A stretch of 47,066 bases of DNA, from the NCBI GenBank assembly GCA_020628035.1, contig JAHDFS010000002.1, forward strand, positions 1 through 47,066, read 5' to 3'. The DNA comes from Rhizobiaceae bacterium (lineage in GTDB: Bacteria; Pseudomonadota; Alphaproteobacteria; Rhizobiales; Rhizobiaceae). The translations under genes were made by a program, and so were the position numbers. Positions 17,135 through 26,282 of the stretch are shown here, one piece after another. The notes below the pieces were generated by a model. The model had not been told where the DNA came from, did not search any database, and worked only from the letters and a program-made list of their open reading frames with translations. The first letter of the stretch is position 1. Each line of letters begins with the position of its first letter.

Positions 17135-18688
17135 TTAGTCACCGATGGCTTGAAGCCAACTGGCATCCTTGGAATCCATTTGCTGCTCTTCTGTCCATAC
17201 CGGTGTCTGATCATTATTATCAGCTATTGGCGTGACATAAGGCAGATCTGCTGCCGTAATTTGAGCATAATCAACATTGGCTTCGCTAAGATCAAGATCA
17301 ACGATGTGATGCTCACGTGTGATAATATCAGCACGCAGCCAGGTGATCAGGCGGTTGACGCATGCGCCATGCTGCATGTTTTCCAGCAAATATTCAGCGC
17401 CTTCTTTGGTGCCTTCCATAATGGACACATGCGGGAAAAACTTATTCAACGCATTAATGCAAAGTTCCTGCGGTGCAAGAATTGCATTAAAGGTGAGAGC
17501 AAGTTGGTAACCTGACATGTCATCCATAATACGTTCTGCAAGGTCGACGCTTGATCCAATTGCATCGGCAAGTGCGGTTGTGAAATATTCAACGTGATTA
17601 TTCGCTACATGCTTTTCCATCACATTGATATGTTTGCGATGGGCAATTTCACCTGAGTGAATAGGCAATGTCACAACTGGTGCTTCAAAGTTTCCATCTT
17701 CAGCCATTTGCTCAGATTGCTTTGCCAGGATCGTTGCTTCTTCTGCGGTTAGATCGCCTTGAGCAAGCTCACGCAATGTCTGACGGAGATGTTCTTCAGC
17801 AGCAAATTGATCGTCTGTAATTGCGTCGAGATCTTCTTGTGCAAGATTGTTGGTCTCAGGCCCCATATTTTCAAAGGCCTTGATGCCGCCTGCGCTGAAT
17901 TCATTGCCCAGTTCCATCCATTCTTCTCGAACGGGTTTAGCATAGCTGTCATCGAAGAATTCAACATGGCCAGGGCGCAAATTATCTTCAATTTCAATCC
18001 ATTGTTCTTCACCAGAACTTGCGTGCGTTTCCAAATCAACGAAGAACTCAACGTGACCTGGACGAAGGTTATCCTCAACTTCGATCCATTCTTGCGCGTC
18101 AACTTCGGTTTGAAAATCAACATCGCTGAAGAATTCAACGCGTCCATAATTTTCGGCAGAACCATCAATTTCACCCACCACTTTATGGGAGATATCAATG
18201 CGCTTGATGGAATCTTTATCCATGTGAATAGCTGCATCACCCACGTATCCGCGTAACTGAAGTGCACGGTTTACGCTATCTTCGTTCAGAGCGAGAAGGC
18301 ATTGTACAACTCGTTTGTTCAGTTCCTGGCGCTTGGCAATGATGCGCGCGTGCTCAGTATCTGATTTTGCAATGATGTAACAAAGTATGGCGTTTGTTAA
18401 AGATGGGGAGTGCGATAAAAAAGGAGCTGAGATTTCAAGGGGCTGTAAGGATAAGAATTCGCAAACATTAGCAGGTACGAAAGGACATCTGGATAATGAT
18501 GATGACGCGCGGCGCTGTGTTTCAAGTGGCGCAGCGTTAAATAGTGGAATGAAAAGTTCACCAAATTTGCGTGATTCAGCAGGATTGGGTTTACGCAGAT
18601 CATCTAAACTGGCCACTAATGCCAAAAGGATCGCCGATTTACGCTGATCTTCGCCAGCCGATTCCAAATCTCTAAAACAATAAGACAT
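17135..18688 (-). CDS. DUF2336 domain protein with internal 29-residue repeats
   Basis: About 517 residues from ATG 18688 (a TTG nine bases upstream is an alternative). The N-terminal region, about residues 20-160, is alpha-helical with HEAT-like DUF2336 features (APFLSHSPSL, HARIIAKRQELNKRVVQCLL). A central acidic region (about 182-266) contains two near-identical 29-residue units, GRVEFFSDVD...EWIEVEDNLRP and GHVEFFVDLE...QWIEIEDNLRP, plus a decayed third. The C-terminal part (about 330-460) is again helical. DUF2336 proteins are common in alphaproteobacteria and have no agreed function. No signal peptide or membrane helix is seen. The repeat is unusual. Confidence 0.8.
   Translation of the reverse strand: MSYCFRDLESAGEDQRKSAILLALVASLDDLRKPNPAESRKFGELFIPLFNAAPLETQRRASSSLSRCPFVPANVCEFLSLQPLEISAPFLSHSPSLTNAILCYIIAKSDTEHARIIAKRQELNKRVVQCLLALNEDSVNRALQLRGYVGDAAIHMDKDSIKRIDISHKVVGEIDGSAENYGRVEFFSDVDFQTEVDAQEWIEVEDNLRPGHVEFFVDLETHASSGEEQWIEIEDNLRPGHVEFFDDSYAKPVREEWMELGNEFSAGGIKAFENMGPETNNLAQEDLDAITDDQFAAEEHLRQTLRELAQGDLTAEEATILAKQSEQMAEDGNFEAPVVTLPIHSGEIAHRKHINVMEKHVANNHVEYFTTALADAIGSSVDLAERIMDDMSGYQLALTFNAILAPQELCINALNKFFPHVSIMEGTKEGAEYLLENMQHGACVNRLITWLRADIITREHHIVDLDLSEANVDYAQITAADLPYVTPIADNNDQTPVWTEEQQMDSKDASWLQAIGD
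17891..18145 (-). repeat. Degenerate 87-bp tandem repeat inside the DUF2336 gene
   Basis: Two units of 29 codons and a third, diverged unit lie head to tail. The protein copies share VEFF, the segment W(I)E(V/I)EDNLRPGHVEFF and acidic spacers. At the DNA level they have drifted, so this is an old duplication rather than a recent slippage or an assembly artefact. Confidence 0.75.
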
Positions 18689-18948
18689 TTCACTCAAACT
18701 CTCATACTCGAACTCATATTTCGGTTAAAGATCCTCGCAAAACATCAAAAACGCGAAGAAATGGCCCCAAAATCCCAATTGTGATCAAAATTGTTTGAAA
18801 AATCTTGTATCAAACTTGATTATTGACCCGACTGTCTCAGATTATAGTGAAAGTGTTAGCGTTTCATTAACTATGAACCTGCTTAATAATAATATGTAAA
18901 AAGGATGAAATTTAACCCGCGTACATCCGTCACCCAATGGAGACGAGA

Positions 18949-19137
18949 ATGGCAGAAATTATACGTTTACTCGACTACGAACCGGTCTCAAGACCGGCTG
19001 GTTTTAAACCATCAAAACCCGCAGATATTTTGTTTTTCACTGGGGTTCGTTATGAAAAAGCTCCGAAAAAGAAAAAGTCTCGGAAGTCGACAAAAGCAAA
19101 CAATCAAGCGCGTAAAGTCAAACGAAGCGGTGCTTAA
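18949..19137 (+). CDS. Small basic conserved hypothetical protein
   Basis: 62 residues from ATG 18949, with GGAGACGAGA directly upstream. The core ADILFFTGVRYEK (about residues 25-37) is followed by a strongly basic tail (KKKKSRKS...RKVKRSGA). Short proteins with an ILFFTGVRYE block and a Lys/Arg-rich tail are, as far as I recall, common in Hyphomicrobiales and lack a known function. The tail could bind nucleic acid, but nothing else supports that. Confidence 0.7.
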   Translation: MAEIIRLLDYEPVSRPAGFKPSKPADILFFTGVRYEKAPKKKKSRKSTKANNQARKVKRSGA

Positions 19138-19172
19138 TCGCTACTGTAATTCGATGAATAGATTGGCAGAAT

Positions 19173-19721
19173 TTAGCCAGTACTAATTGGTGCGCATGAT
19201 GCATCCGACAAGAAGCTCTGAGCTTCCGCCAGCGAGCTAACGCTAGGCACAATAGATCTTAGTGCCACATAACCTTCAACATCTGTCACTTCAATTGCTA
19301 TTGTCTCAGCAATGAGCTCGGGCTCTTCACTTCGCAAATTCAACAATTGCCCCTTAGTTCCGATAATAAAGTTCACTTCCCCATTGATCGCGGATCTCGC
19401 GCTCATAGAAAAAATCTCGTTTGAGCCGGGGTCAAATGTTGCCAAAGTCCACATCTCAGTCGCATCATCGGCAATGACCTGCATTGGGCCTTCATCCAAA
19501 ATGTAATGACAAACAGCTGTTTGAATGAAAATATCTTCGTTATAGAGCCCACTTTCATTTGGCTCATTTTCAAGCGTGAAGAACTCAAATGGTGGACCGA
19601 GATTTTCAACCTTACTCCACGCATCTACATTGGAGTTAAAAGGCAGGATAAGAATAAGCAAAATGTGCAAGACACCTGCGCCCACAAGACCTGTTACGAT
19701 CGCAAGGAGAAATTTAAGCAT
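19173..19721 (-). CDS. Membrane protein, probable DUF1254-related partner of the DUF1214 gene
   Basis: 182 residues from ATG 19721, with AGGAGA upstream; the start shares one base with the stop of the DUF1214 gene (TAATG), so translation is coupled. One N-terminal membrane helix is followed by a domain, probably periplasmic, of about 150 residues with three scattered Cys. It pairs with the DUF1214 gene as small DUF1254-type proteins do in other Hyphomicrobiales, but the sequence match to DUF1254 is not one I can prove by eye. The function is unknown. Confidence 0.65.
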   Translation of the reverse strand: MLKFLLAIVTGLVGAGVLHILLILILPFNSNVDAWSKVENLGPPFEFFTLENEPNESGLYNEDIFIQTAVCHYILDEGPMQVIADDATEMWTLATFDPGSNEIFSMSARSAINGEVNFIIGTKGQLLNLRSEEPELIAETIAIEVTDVEGYVALRSIVPSVSSLAEAQSFLSDASCAPISTG

Positions 19722-20302
19722 TACGCACAATCTCCTTTGACGATAACTGGCATTTCCAAAGCTCGAATACCTGAAACATTCGAAATTGGTGTGTCAATCA
19801 GAGTGAGCTGCAATTCAAAATCTGAATTTGGGTCAACCGCCAGCCAATTTCCAGATTGAGGGTTTTGTGAAAGCTTGATCTCAATATTGCCGTCCTGATT
19901 GCGCAAAACCTTCTGCGCATTAATTGTGCTGGGTCTTCCGGGTGCAATGTTAAGCGGTTCATTTTCTGGATGTACGGTACGCAGTGTCCAAAAGAGAGCA
20001 GGGGGAACACGACCCATCAATGTGTAGTCACACCCGCGTAAGAGTGGTTCCTCGTTCTGATCAACTTGCGCTCTAAACACTAGTCCTTCAGCACGTCCAA
20101 GTAATATCTTGCCATCATTTGCACGATGTGCACGCGCATAAGGGTCAGCGTCTTTGGTTTGGATTTGAGGATAGGCAACCCAGTTATTAACCTGCAAACC
20201 ACCAAATCCGCGAGTTGCATCAAGCGCCCATTGTGCCGAATAAATCCCGCCTAAAAACATAATTATTAAAGCGGTGCCGACCAAAAACGGGATACGTAAC
20301 AC
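19721..20302 (-). CDS. DUF1214 domain membrane protein
   Basis: 193 residues starting at GTG 20302, with AAAGG about nine bases upstream. One N-terminal membrane helix precedes a domain, probably periplasmic. The features YTLMGRVPPALFWTLRTVHP... and the C-terminal LTLIDTPIS match DUF1214. The two Cys (CDY near residue 107 and the penultimate CA) could form a disulfide. It sits 21 bases downstream of the PBP1 gene and is coupled to the next gene, so it probably acts in the cell envelope. The function is unknown. Confidence 0.8.
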   Translation of the reverse strand: MLRIPFLVGTALIIMFLGGIYSAQWALDATRGFGGLQVNNWVAYPQIQTKDADPYARAHRANDGKILLGRAEGLVFRAQVDQNEEPLLRGCDYTLMGRVPPALFWTLRTVHPENEPLNIAPGRPSTINAQKVLRNQDGNIEIKLSQNPQSGNWLAVDPNSDFELQLTLIDTPISNVSGIRALEMPVIVKGDCA

Positions 20303-20323
20303 TGATTTCAGCCTTTCGGTGGT

Positions 20324-22480
20324 CTATTGCGTGACTTTGTCTAAAGCTGGATTTGCATCCAGTTTGGCCAAATTATCCCGAGAAGTCTCCAACACTTTTG
20401 CAAGCTCTCTGAGCGCCTGTGTTGCCTGACGATTTAAAAGGCGCGTGCGCGAAGGAAGTGATACCTGGCTGATACCACCTTCTGCTTCAGCAATAAGAGG
20501 TCCAAATGTTTCTTCAGGAAGCGCATCGACTATGCCTGGAATAGCGCGAAGTTCGATGCCTTGATGTGCATATTCCATGATTTTCTTGAAGGTCATGGCA
20601 GGCAGCGAACCACCTGTCATGCGGGCGGTAGTGGTAAAATCATCATTGCCAAACCAAACTGCTGTTGTGAAATTGCCGGTATATCCAACAAACCAACCAT
20701 CACGATAGGACTGGGTTGTGCCTGTTTTACCGGCTGTTTTAATACCTTCAAGCTTAGCACGTCGACCCGTACCCCATTCAGGGATCTGCACCATGATTTC
20801 ATTCATCGCAGCAGCAGCTTCTTCGGTCAGCACCTGTTTGGGTTCAGGGCTGTCTTTAAAATGATCATAAAGTACATCACCTGAATAATTCATCACTTGC
20901 ACAATACCGTGGCGGTTTGAATGTTTTCCTCCAGCGGGGAAAACCGCATAACCAGTTGCTTGGTCAAGTACAGTGACTTCAGATGTGCCAAGCGGCATTG
21001 TTTTCTCTGATCGCACGGTGGATTGAATGCCCATCTCACGGGCTTTTGCGGCAATTTTGTCAGTGCCTAAATGATCACGTGCAAGACGGACGGGAATTGT
21101 GTTCACTGATTTAACCAACGCACGTGTGAGGTCCATTCGGCCCGAATAGCTGCGGCCATAATTTCGAGGTGACCAGCCACGCCAAGTAATTGGGCCATCT
21201 GAAATTCTTGATTGAGGCGTGAAACCTGTTTCCATCGCCAGCGCATAGACATATGGTTTGAACGATGATCCCGGCTGACGCAAAGCACTTGTCGCGCGGT
21301 TAAATTGGCTGCGTCCATAATCTTGACCACCCACCATAGCGCGGATTGCACCACCATGTTCAAGCACCACGGCTGCGCCTTGGCCAACGCGATATCTTCT
21401 GCCAAATTCACGCAAACCCTGTTCGACGGCCAATTCAGCAGCGCTTTGCAAACCCAGATCAATGGTTGTGCGAACAACCACCGCCGTCTCGTCAAAATTA
21501 ACAGATAGGCGTTTGACTTCATCAAAGGCCCAATCAAGGAAAAAGTCAGGGCTCTCTACATCACCGCGGTCAACCACAGTTGCCGGGCTTCTGCGCGCCC
21601 CAACCACTTGGCCTTCCGTCATCATGTTTCCTTGCACAAGATTGGTCAAAACCTCGTTCGCGCGCGCACGCGCAGCCGGCAAATTCACATGTGGCGCATA
21701 TTTCGCAGGCGCTTTGAAAAGACCAGCCAGCATGGCAGATTCAGCCAAAGTCACGTCGGTGATGTCTTTGCCAAAATAAAATTGTGCAGCCGCGGAAGCA
21801 CCAAATGTGCCACCCCCCATATAGGCGCGGTCGAGATATAATTGCAGGATCTCATTCTTCGTCAGATTGGCCTCAAGCCACAAAGCAAGAAAAGCTTCTT
21901 TAATTTTGCGCTCAAGTGTTCTTTCACTGGTCAGAAAGATCAATTTGGCCAATTGCTGGGTTAATGTGGAACCACCCTGAACCACAGAATTTGCGCGCGC
22001 ATTTTCCGCCATGGCGCGTGCAAGGCCAATGAAGTCAATGCCAAAATGCTGGTAAAAACGACGATCTTCAGTGGCAAGAACAGTCTGGATCAAATGCTCG
22101 GGCAACTGATCCACGGGCAAAGATTCTTCGCGAATATTTCCGCGATTGCCAATCTCATTGCCATAACGGTCTAAAAACGTAACCGAAAATTCGTCCTGTG
22201 CCCGCCAATTACCTTCCGTCAATTCAAAGGAAGGCAGGCCAAGAGCAAGCAAAAGCACAAAACCGGCAGTGCCGATATTGGCCGCTTCATCAACAATTTC
22301 GACAAGGGCTTTTTTAAAACCTGTGACACGGAATTTGTGGAAAAAAATCGAAAGATTTTCCCAGGTTTCACCAAGGTTTCGAAATGAATGCCAAATTGTG
22401 GAATCAATCCAGCTGTCGAGGCGCAAGAAAAAATATTTCATGCGTCTAACAAAACTCGGCTTTTCATTCATTTCTGACAT
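20324..22480 (-). CDS. Bifunctional penicillin-binding protein, class A (transglycosylase/transpeptidase)
   Basis: 718 residues. A cytoplasmic N-terminus of about 65 residues is followed by a single membrane anchor (about 68-86). The GT51 glycosyltransferase domain has catalytic Glu138 in ATEDRRFYQHFGID and the block GGSTLTQQLAKL. The transpeptidase domain has all three motifs: Ser405-x-x-Lys408 (SSFK), SVN (458-460) and KTG (585-587). It polymerises and crosslinks peptidoglycan in the periplasm. It belongs to the PBP1A/1C-like group of Hyphomicrobiales. It heads an operon with the DUF1214 gene and the next membrane protein. Confidence 0.94.
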   Translation of the reverse strand: MSEMNEKPSFVRRMKYFFLRLDSWIDSTIWHSFRNLGETWENLSIFFHKFRVTGFKKALVEIVDEAANIGTAGFVLLLALGLPSFELTEGNWRAQDEFSVTFLDRYGNEIGNRGNIREESLPVDQLPEHLIQTVLATEDRRFYQHFGIDFIGLARAMAENARANSVVQGGSTLTQQLAKLIFLTSERTLERKIKEAFLALWLEANLTKNEILQLYLDRAYMGGGTFGASAAAQFYFGKDITDVTLAESAMLAGLFKAPAKYAPHVNLPAARARANEVLTNLVQGNMMTEGQVVGARRSPATVVDRGDVESPDFFLDWAFDEVKRLSVNFDETAVVVRTTIDLGLQSAAELAVEQGLREFGRRYRVGQGAAVVLEHGGAIRAMVGGQDYGRSQFNRATSALRQPGSSFKPYVYALAMETGFTPQSRISDGPITWRGWSPRNYGRSYSGRMDLTRALVKSVNTIPVRLARDHLGTDKIAAKAREMGIQSTVRSEKTMPLGTSEVTVLDQATGYAVFPAGGKHSNRHGIVQVMNYSGDVLYDHFKDSPEPKQVLTEEAAAAMNEIMVQIPEWGTGRRAKLEGIKTAGKTGTTQSYRDGWFVGYTGNFTTAVWFGNDDFTTTARMTGGSLPAMTFKKIMEYAHQGIELRAIPGIVDALPEETFGPLIAEAEGGISQVSLPSRTRLLNRQATQALRELAKVLETSRDNLAKLDANPALDKVTQ

Positions 22481-22737
22481 GCATCGTCCAAAGTTTGACG
22501 GATTTAAGGGTATAAAATTGTTACGAAAGTGCCCCCTTGTCGCAACCTAGCCTCGACCCCTTAAACACCGCATCTAGCTATTGATTCTTATATAACGTCA
22601 GCGTCAGAGCTTTTTGCAGTATTTTTACCAAAAGGACAAGCAAAAATCGTTACCAATTCGTCTCATTTGTGCAACAAGGGGGATGAATTTGCGTCGACAT
22701 ATTGCTCAAACTTAGAAAAACTAAAAAGAGACTTGAA

Positions 22738-23202
22738 ATGACTGATCAACCATTTTGGCAAACGAAGTCACTAGATGAGATGACCAATGAGGAGTGGGAG
22801 TCACTTTGCGATGGCTGCGGTCGGTGCTGTTTGAATAAATTGGAAGATTGGGAAACTGGCGAAATTGCTTTTACAAATGTGGCGTGCACCTTACTCAATG
22901 ATCAGACATGTCGTTGCAAAGATTATGCAAACCGCCAGGCCAAGGTAGCTGATTGCGTGCAGTTAACACCCAAAGAAGCCCGCGAATTGCCTTGGCTGCC
23001 ACCCACATGTGCCTATCGTTTAATCGCCGAAAGGCGTGATCTATACTGGTGGCATCCACTCATCTCTCAAGATCCCGAAACGGTTCATCAGGCTGGGGTA
23101 TCGGTTAAAAACAAGACGATACCCGAAGATGGTATGGATGCGGAAGATTATGAAGATCACATCGTCTATTGGCCTGGATACGAATATATTTCGGATAAAT
23201 AG
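22738..23202 (+). CDS. YcgN (UPF0260) family cysteine-cluster protein
   Basis: 154 residues from ATG 22738 (an upstream in-frame start at 22702 adds a basic, unconserved tail). The family cysteines are present: CDGCGRCC (24-31), Cys50, CRC (58-60) and Cys73, in the CxxCxxCC arrangement thought to hold zinc or an Fe-S cluster. RDLYWWHPL and the C-terminal DHIVYWP are typical. The function of the family is unknown. It is separate from the GTA cluster, which starts 160 bases later. Confidence 0.9.
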   Translation: MTDQPFWQTKSLDEMTNEEWESLCDGCGRCCLNKLEDWETGEIAFTNVACTLLNDQTCRCKDYANRQAKVADCVQLTPKEARELPWLPPTCAYRLIAERRDLYWWHPLISQDPETVHQAGVSVKNKTIPEDGMDAEDYEDHIVYWPGYEYISDK

Positions 23203-23213
23203 GAAAAAAATCC

Positions 23214-23242
23214 TTGACGTTGGTCAGGTTGTTTGTTACATA
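23214..23242 (+). promoter_or_regulatory. Candidate promoter of the GTA cluster
   Basis: TTGACG (23214-23219), a 17-bp spacer and TACATA (23237-23242) make a fair sigma-70-type promoter about 120 bases upstream of the first GTA gene. In Rhodobacter the GTA promoter depends on the activator GafA, so a vegetative-looking promoter would be notable. This is pattern matching only. Confidence 0.45.
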
Positions 23243-23361
23243 TCAAATAACATCTATAAATTGTACTTATCGATGCTGCACTTCGTAGGAATTGGTCAGA
23301 GAGATAAGCTAAAAGTCTATTTAACCGACGTTAAAAATCATTACAGAAGTCAATGTAGATT

Positions 23362-23643
23362 ATGACAAGTAATCACGCCGAAACACTTGTGCAACTTGGT
23401 CATGCGCGAAAGGTTTTACAATCGCAGCTTGCCAATGCCGAGTTCGATGAAAAGCTGACCGATAGTTCGATTAATACGATTTCTCTCATTGTTCGAACAC
23501 TTGAGAAAATTGATCAGTTATCGCGCGCATTGTTGAAGGACCAAAAAAGCACCGATGACGAGTTATCAGAAGAAGATTTTGAAAAACTCAAAGAAAAGGT
23601 CGAAAGCCTCCTCGAAAAAGCCAGTCAGCGAAAACAAGACTAA
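23362..23643 (+). CDS. GTA gp1, probable small terminase subunit
   Basis: 93 residues, highly charged and helical, with a C-terminal acidic/basic coiled-coil-like stretch (SEEDFEKLKEKVESLLEKA). It stands directly before the large terminase, where RcGTA gene g1 encodes the small terminase that helps load DNA for packaging. I assign it by position, size and helical character rather than by a sharp motif. The RBS is weak (GAAGTCAATGTAGATT upstream). Confidence 0.7.
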   Translation: MTSNHAETLVQLGHARKVLQSQLANAEFDEKLTDSSINTISLIVRTLEKIDQLSRALLKDQKSTDDELSEEDFEKLKEKVESLLEKASQRKQD

Positions 23644-24949
23644 GACGTCGCATTTCAATGCGTTTTTGAAAACACTCTCATTGAAGGAGTTGAAGGCATT
23701 AAGCTGCGACTGGCAACTTTCTGCACGCCAAGAACAATTGCCGCCAATTGGCAATTGGTTCACATGGCTTATCCTAGGTGGACGCGGCGCAGGGAAAACT
23801 CGTGCGGGGGCAGAATGGGTGCATGATGCATCAAGCTCTGGTTATTTGATGAGCCAATCCGTCGGCCCAAAGCTCACCTATGGACGAATAGCTTTGGTGG
23901 CTGAAACGCTAAGCGATGCGCGTGAGGTCATGGTTGATGGTCAAAGTGGCATACTAAATATCGCAACGCGCAATCGTCCGGTGTATGAAAGTTCGCGTCG
24001 CCGATTAATTTGGCCCAACGGCGCCATTGCTCAGATATTTTCATCTGAGGATCCAGAAAGTTTGCGCGGGCCACAATTTGATCTCGCTTGGTGCGATGAG
24101 CTTTGCAAATGGAAATATGCGCAGGAAACATGGGATATGCTGCAATTTGGTTTACGCCTTGGTGCGTTACCTCGGCAATTAATCACCACAACCCCGCGAC
24201 CGATCGAGTTGCTTAAACAGATAATGGAAGATCCGTTGACGGTGATCACCAAAATGCGAACCGACGATAATAAAGCACATTTAGCCAACAGCTTTTTGCA
24301 AAATGTGACAGCGCGTTATGCAAAAACGAGATTGGGTCGACAAGAACTTGATGGAGAAGTTATTGCGGATCTAGAGGACGCATTATGGCAACGCGCGCTT
24401 TTAGAAAAAAGCCGTATCTCGCAATTGCCGCCACTTGAAAGAATTGTTGTAGCCATCGATCCGCCTGTATCAGCAACCGCAAAGGATTCTTGTTGTGGAA
24501 TAGTGGTTGCTGGATTGGATACGCAAGGTAAAGGTATTGTTTTAAAAGACGGTTCTATTGATGGGGCAAGCCCGAGCAAATGGGCCGCTCGAGCTTCAGA
24601 ATTATTTCATAATTTCAATGCTGATATGGTGGTGGCTGAGGGCAATCAGGGCGGTGACATGGTCCGCACGGTTTTGCAGGCAAGTGACGCAACTTTGCCC
24701 ATACAAATCGTTCATGCAACGCGCGGCAAATGGGTGCGCGCTGAACCTATCGCTGCACTTTATGAGCAAAATCGTGTTGCGCATTATGGCGCTTTTAAAA
24801 AGTTGGAAGACCAAATGTGTAATTTTTCAAATTTAGGTGGGGCCGGTGGAACAGGTGGCGTATCGCCTGACAGATTGGACGCACTTGTTTGGGCGCTAAC
24901 GGCGCTCATGCTCGATCCATCTGGTGCGCCAACAATTCGGACTGTTTAG
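23555..24949 (+). CDS. GTA gp2, large terminase subunit (packaging ATPase/nuclease)
   Basis: 464 residues if ATG 23555 is used, which overlaps gp1 by 89 bases; TTG 23666, after the gp1 stop, is an alternative and would lose only a basic leader. TerL pumps DNA into the head and cuts it at headful. The Walker A motif GGRGAGKT is at 75-82 and the Walker B region FDLAWCDE at about 175-182. The C-terminal RNase H-like nuclease has AIDPP (about residue 300), VVAEGNQGGDM and SPDRLDALVWAL, supplying the acidic metal ligands. The protein looks intact, so packaging should work. Confidence 0.93.
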   Translation: MTSYQKKILKNSKKRSKASSKKPVSENKTKTSHFNAFLKTLSLKELKALSCDWQLSARQEQLPPIGNWFTWLILGGRGAGKTRAGAEWVHDASSSGYLMSQSVGPKLTYGRIALVAETLSDAREVMVDGQSGILNIATRNRPVYESSRRRLIWPNGAIAQIFSSEDPESLRGPQFDLAWCDELCKWKYAQETWDMLQFGLRLGALPRQLITTTPRPIELLKQIMEDPLTVITKMRTDDNKAHLANSFLQNVTARYAKTRLGRQELDGEVIADLEDALWQRALLEKSRISQLPPLERIVVAIDPPVSATAKDSCCGIVVAGLDTQGKGIVLKDGSIDGASPSKWAARASELFHNFNADMVVAEGNQGGDMVRTVLQASDATLPIQIVHATRGKWVRAEPIAALYEQNRVAHYGAFKKLEDQMCNFSNLGGAGGTGGVSPDRLDALVWALTALMLDPSGAPTIRTV

Positions 24950-24999
24950 CCGATTGACATAAGTTTTATCTCAAAACGAGAACGATGAAGGATCACTCT

Positions 25000-26211
25000 A
25001 TGAGTTGGTTTACAAATTTGCGTGGCTTGATGAAATCCAAGGACGCAGGCAATCAAGATTCAACGCAAACGGCGAACTTGTCTCAAAAATCTATGACCGC
25101 AAACGGATTTTTGACACTGCATGAAACCGTTTCTGCAAACTGGTCATCGCGTAATTATTTATCCATGTCCCGTGAAGGCTTTATGCGAAATCCAATTGCA
25201 CATCGAGCTATTCGGATGATTTCGGAAACAGCAGCGAATGTGCCCTGGACTTTATTTGAAGGGGAGACTGAGCTTGATGATCATCCTGCGCTGAAGCTCA
25301 TTCAAACTCCAAACAACGCCTCAGGTGCGGCAGATTTTTTAGAAGGACTTTATGGGCATTTGCTCCTGTCTGGCAATGCCTTTATCAAGATGATCTCAGA
25401 TGGTAAAACCCCCCTTGAATTGCACGCTCTGCGCCCAGATCGTATCCGCGTAGTTTCGGGTCGAGATGGTTGGCCGGTGGCGTTTGAATATCAGGTAGGT
25501 AATCACAAAGAGCAGTTTGAAATCAAAGCAGATAAAGCGCCGCAAATTCTTCATCTAAAACTGTTTCATCCATTGGATGATCATATGGGGTTCGCACCCT
25601 TAGAGGCCGCGCTCATGGCGCTTGATCTGCATAATTCAGCAAGTGGTTGGAACAAAGCTTTGCTCGACAATTCGGCACGTCCGTCTGGTGCATTGGTCTA
25701 TCAGCCAAAAGATGGTGGTAATCTAACTCAAGACCAGTTTGATCGGTTAAAGGGTGAATTAGAGGAAGGCTATTCTGGGGTTCAGAAAGCAGGCAAGCCG
25801 CTGCTTTTAGAAGGCGGGCTGGATTGGAAAGCGATTGGCCTGACCCCAAAGGATATGGATTTTGTTGAAGCGAAAAATGGTGCTAGCCGCGACATCGCAT
25901 TGGCACTGGGTGTGCCGCCTATGCTGCTGGGCATTCCAGGCGATAATACCTATGCCAATTATCAAGAAGCAAATCGCGCATTTTCGCGATTGACCGTGCT
26001 TCCGTTGGTCACCCGAATTGCCGCCAGCATGAGCGCATATCTGAAAAACTACTATAGCGGTGATTTTCGGTTTGTACCTGATATCGACAAGATGCCAGGG
26101 CTTTCATCCGAGCGGGATATGCTTTGGGCGCGCATTGAGAATACGACATTTCTAACAGATCAGGAAAAACGCAAAGCCGTCGGTTATCAATCGATTGCGG
26201 GTATAGACTAA
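25000..26211 (+). CDS. GTA gp3, HK97-type portal protein
   Basis: 403 residues from ATG 25000, with AAGGA seven bases upstream; an ATG at 24985 is too close to that site. The portal is the twelve-subunit ring at the head vertex through which DNA passes. Family blocks: NPIAHRAIRMISETAANVPW, LYGHLLLSGNAFIKM, HLKLFHPLDDHMGFAPLEAA and GVPPMLLGIPGDNTYANYQE. The length is normal for HK97 and GTA portals. Confidence 0.94.
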   Translation: MSWFTNLRGLMKSKDAGNQDSTQTANLSQKSMTANGFLTLHETVSANWSSRNYLSMSREGFMRNPIAHRAIRMISETAANVPWTLFEGETELDDHPALKLIQTPNNASGAADFLEGLYGHLLLSGNAFIKMISDGKTPLELHALRPDRIRVVSGRDGWPVAFEYQVGNHKEQFEIKADKAPQILHLKLFHPLDDHMGFAPLEAALMALDLHNSASGWNKALLDNSARPSGALVYQPKDGGNLTQDQFDRLKGELEEGYSGVQKAGKPLLLEGGLDWKAIGLTPKDMDFVEAKNGASRDIALALGVPPMLLGIPGDNTYANYQEANRAFSRLTVLPLVTRIAASMSAYLKNYYSGDFRFVPDIDKMPGLSSERDMLWARIENTTFLTDQEKRKAVGYQSIAGID

Positions 26212-26282
26212 ACCGTCGTCGTTTTAAGCGCATCGATCATATCGAACGAAATCATTTATAAAATCCAGACCAGAAAGGGTCG

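Noticed and set aside
17759-18256. 165-residue plus-strand open frame inside the DUF2336 gene
   Set aside because: It arises from the antisense of the repeat region; no ribosome site or family match.
22562-22737. A small gene or RNA before the YcgN-type gene
   Set aside because: Only very short frames exist there, with no hairpin or promoter pattern I could support.
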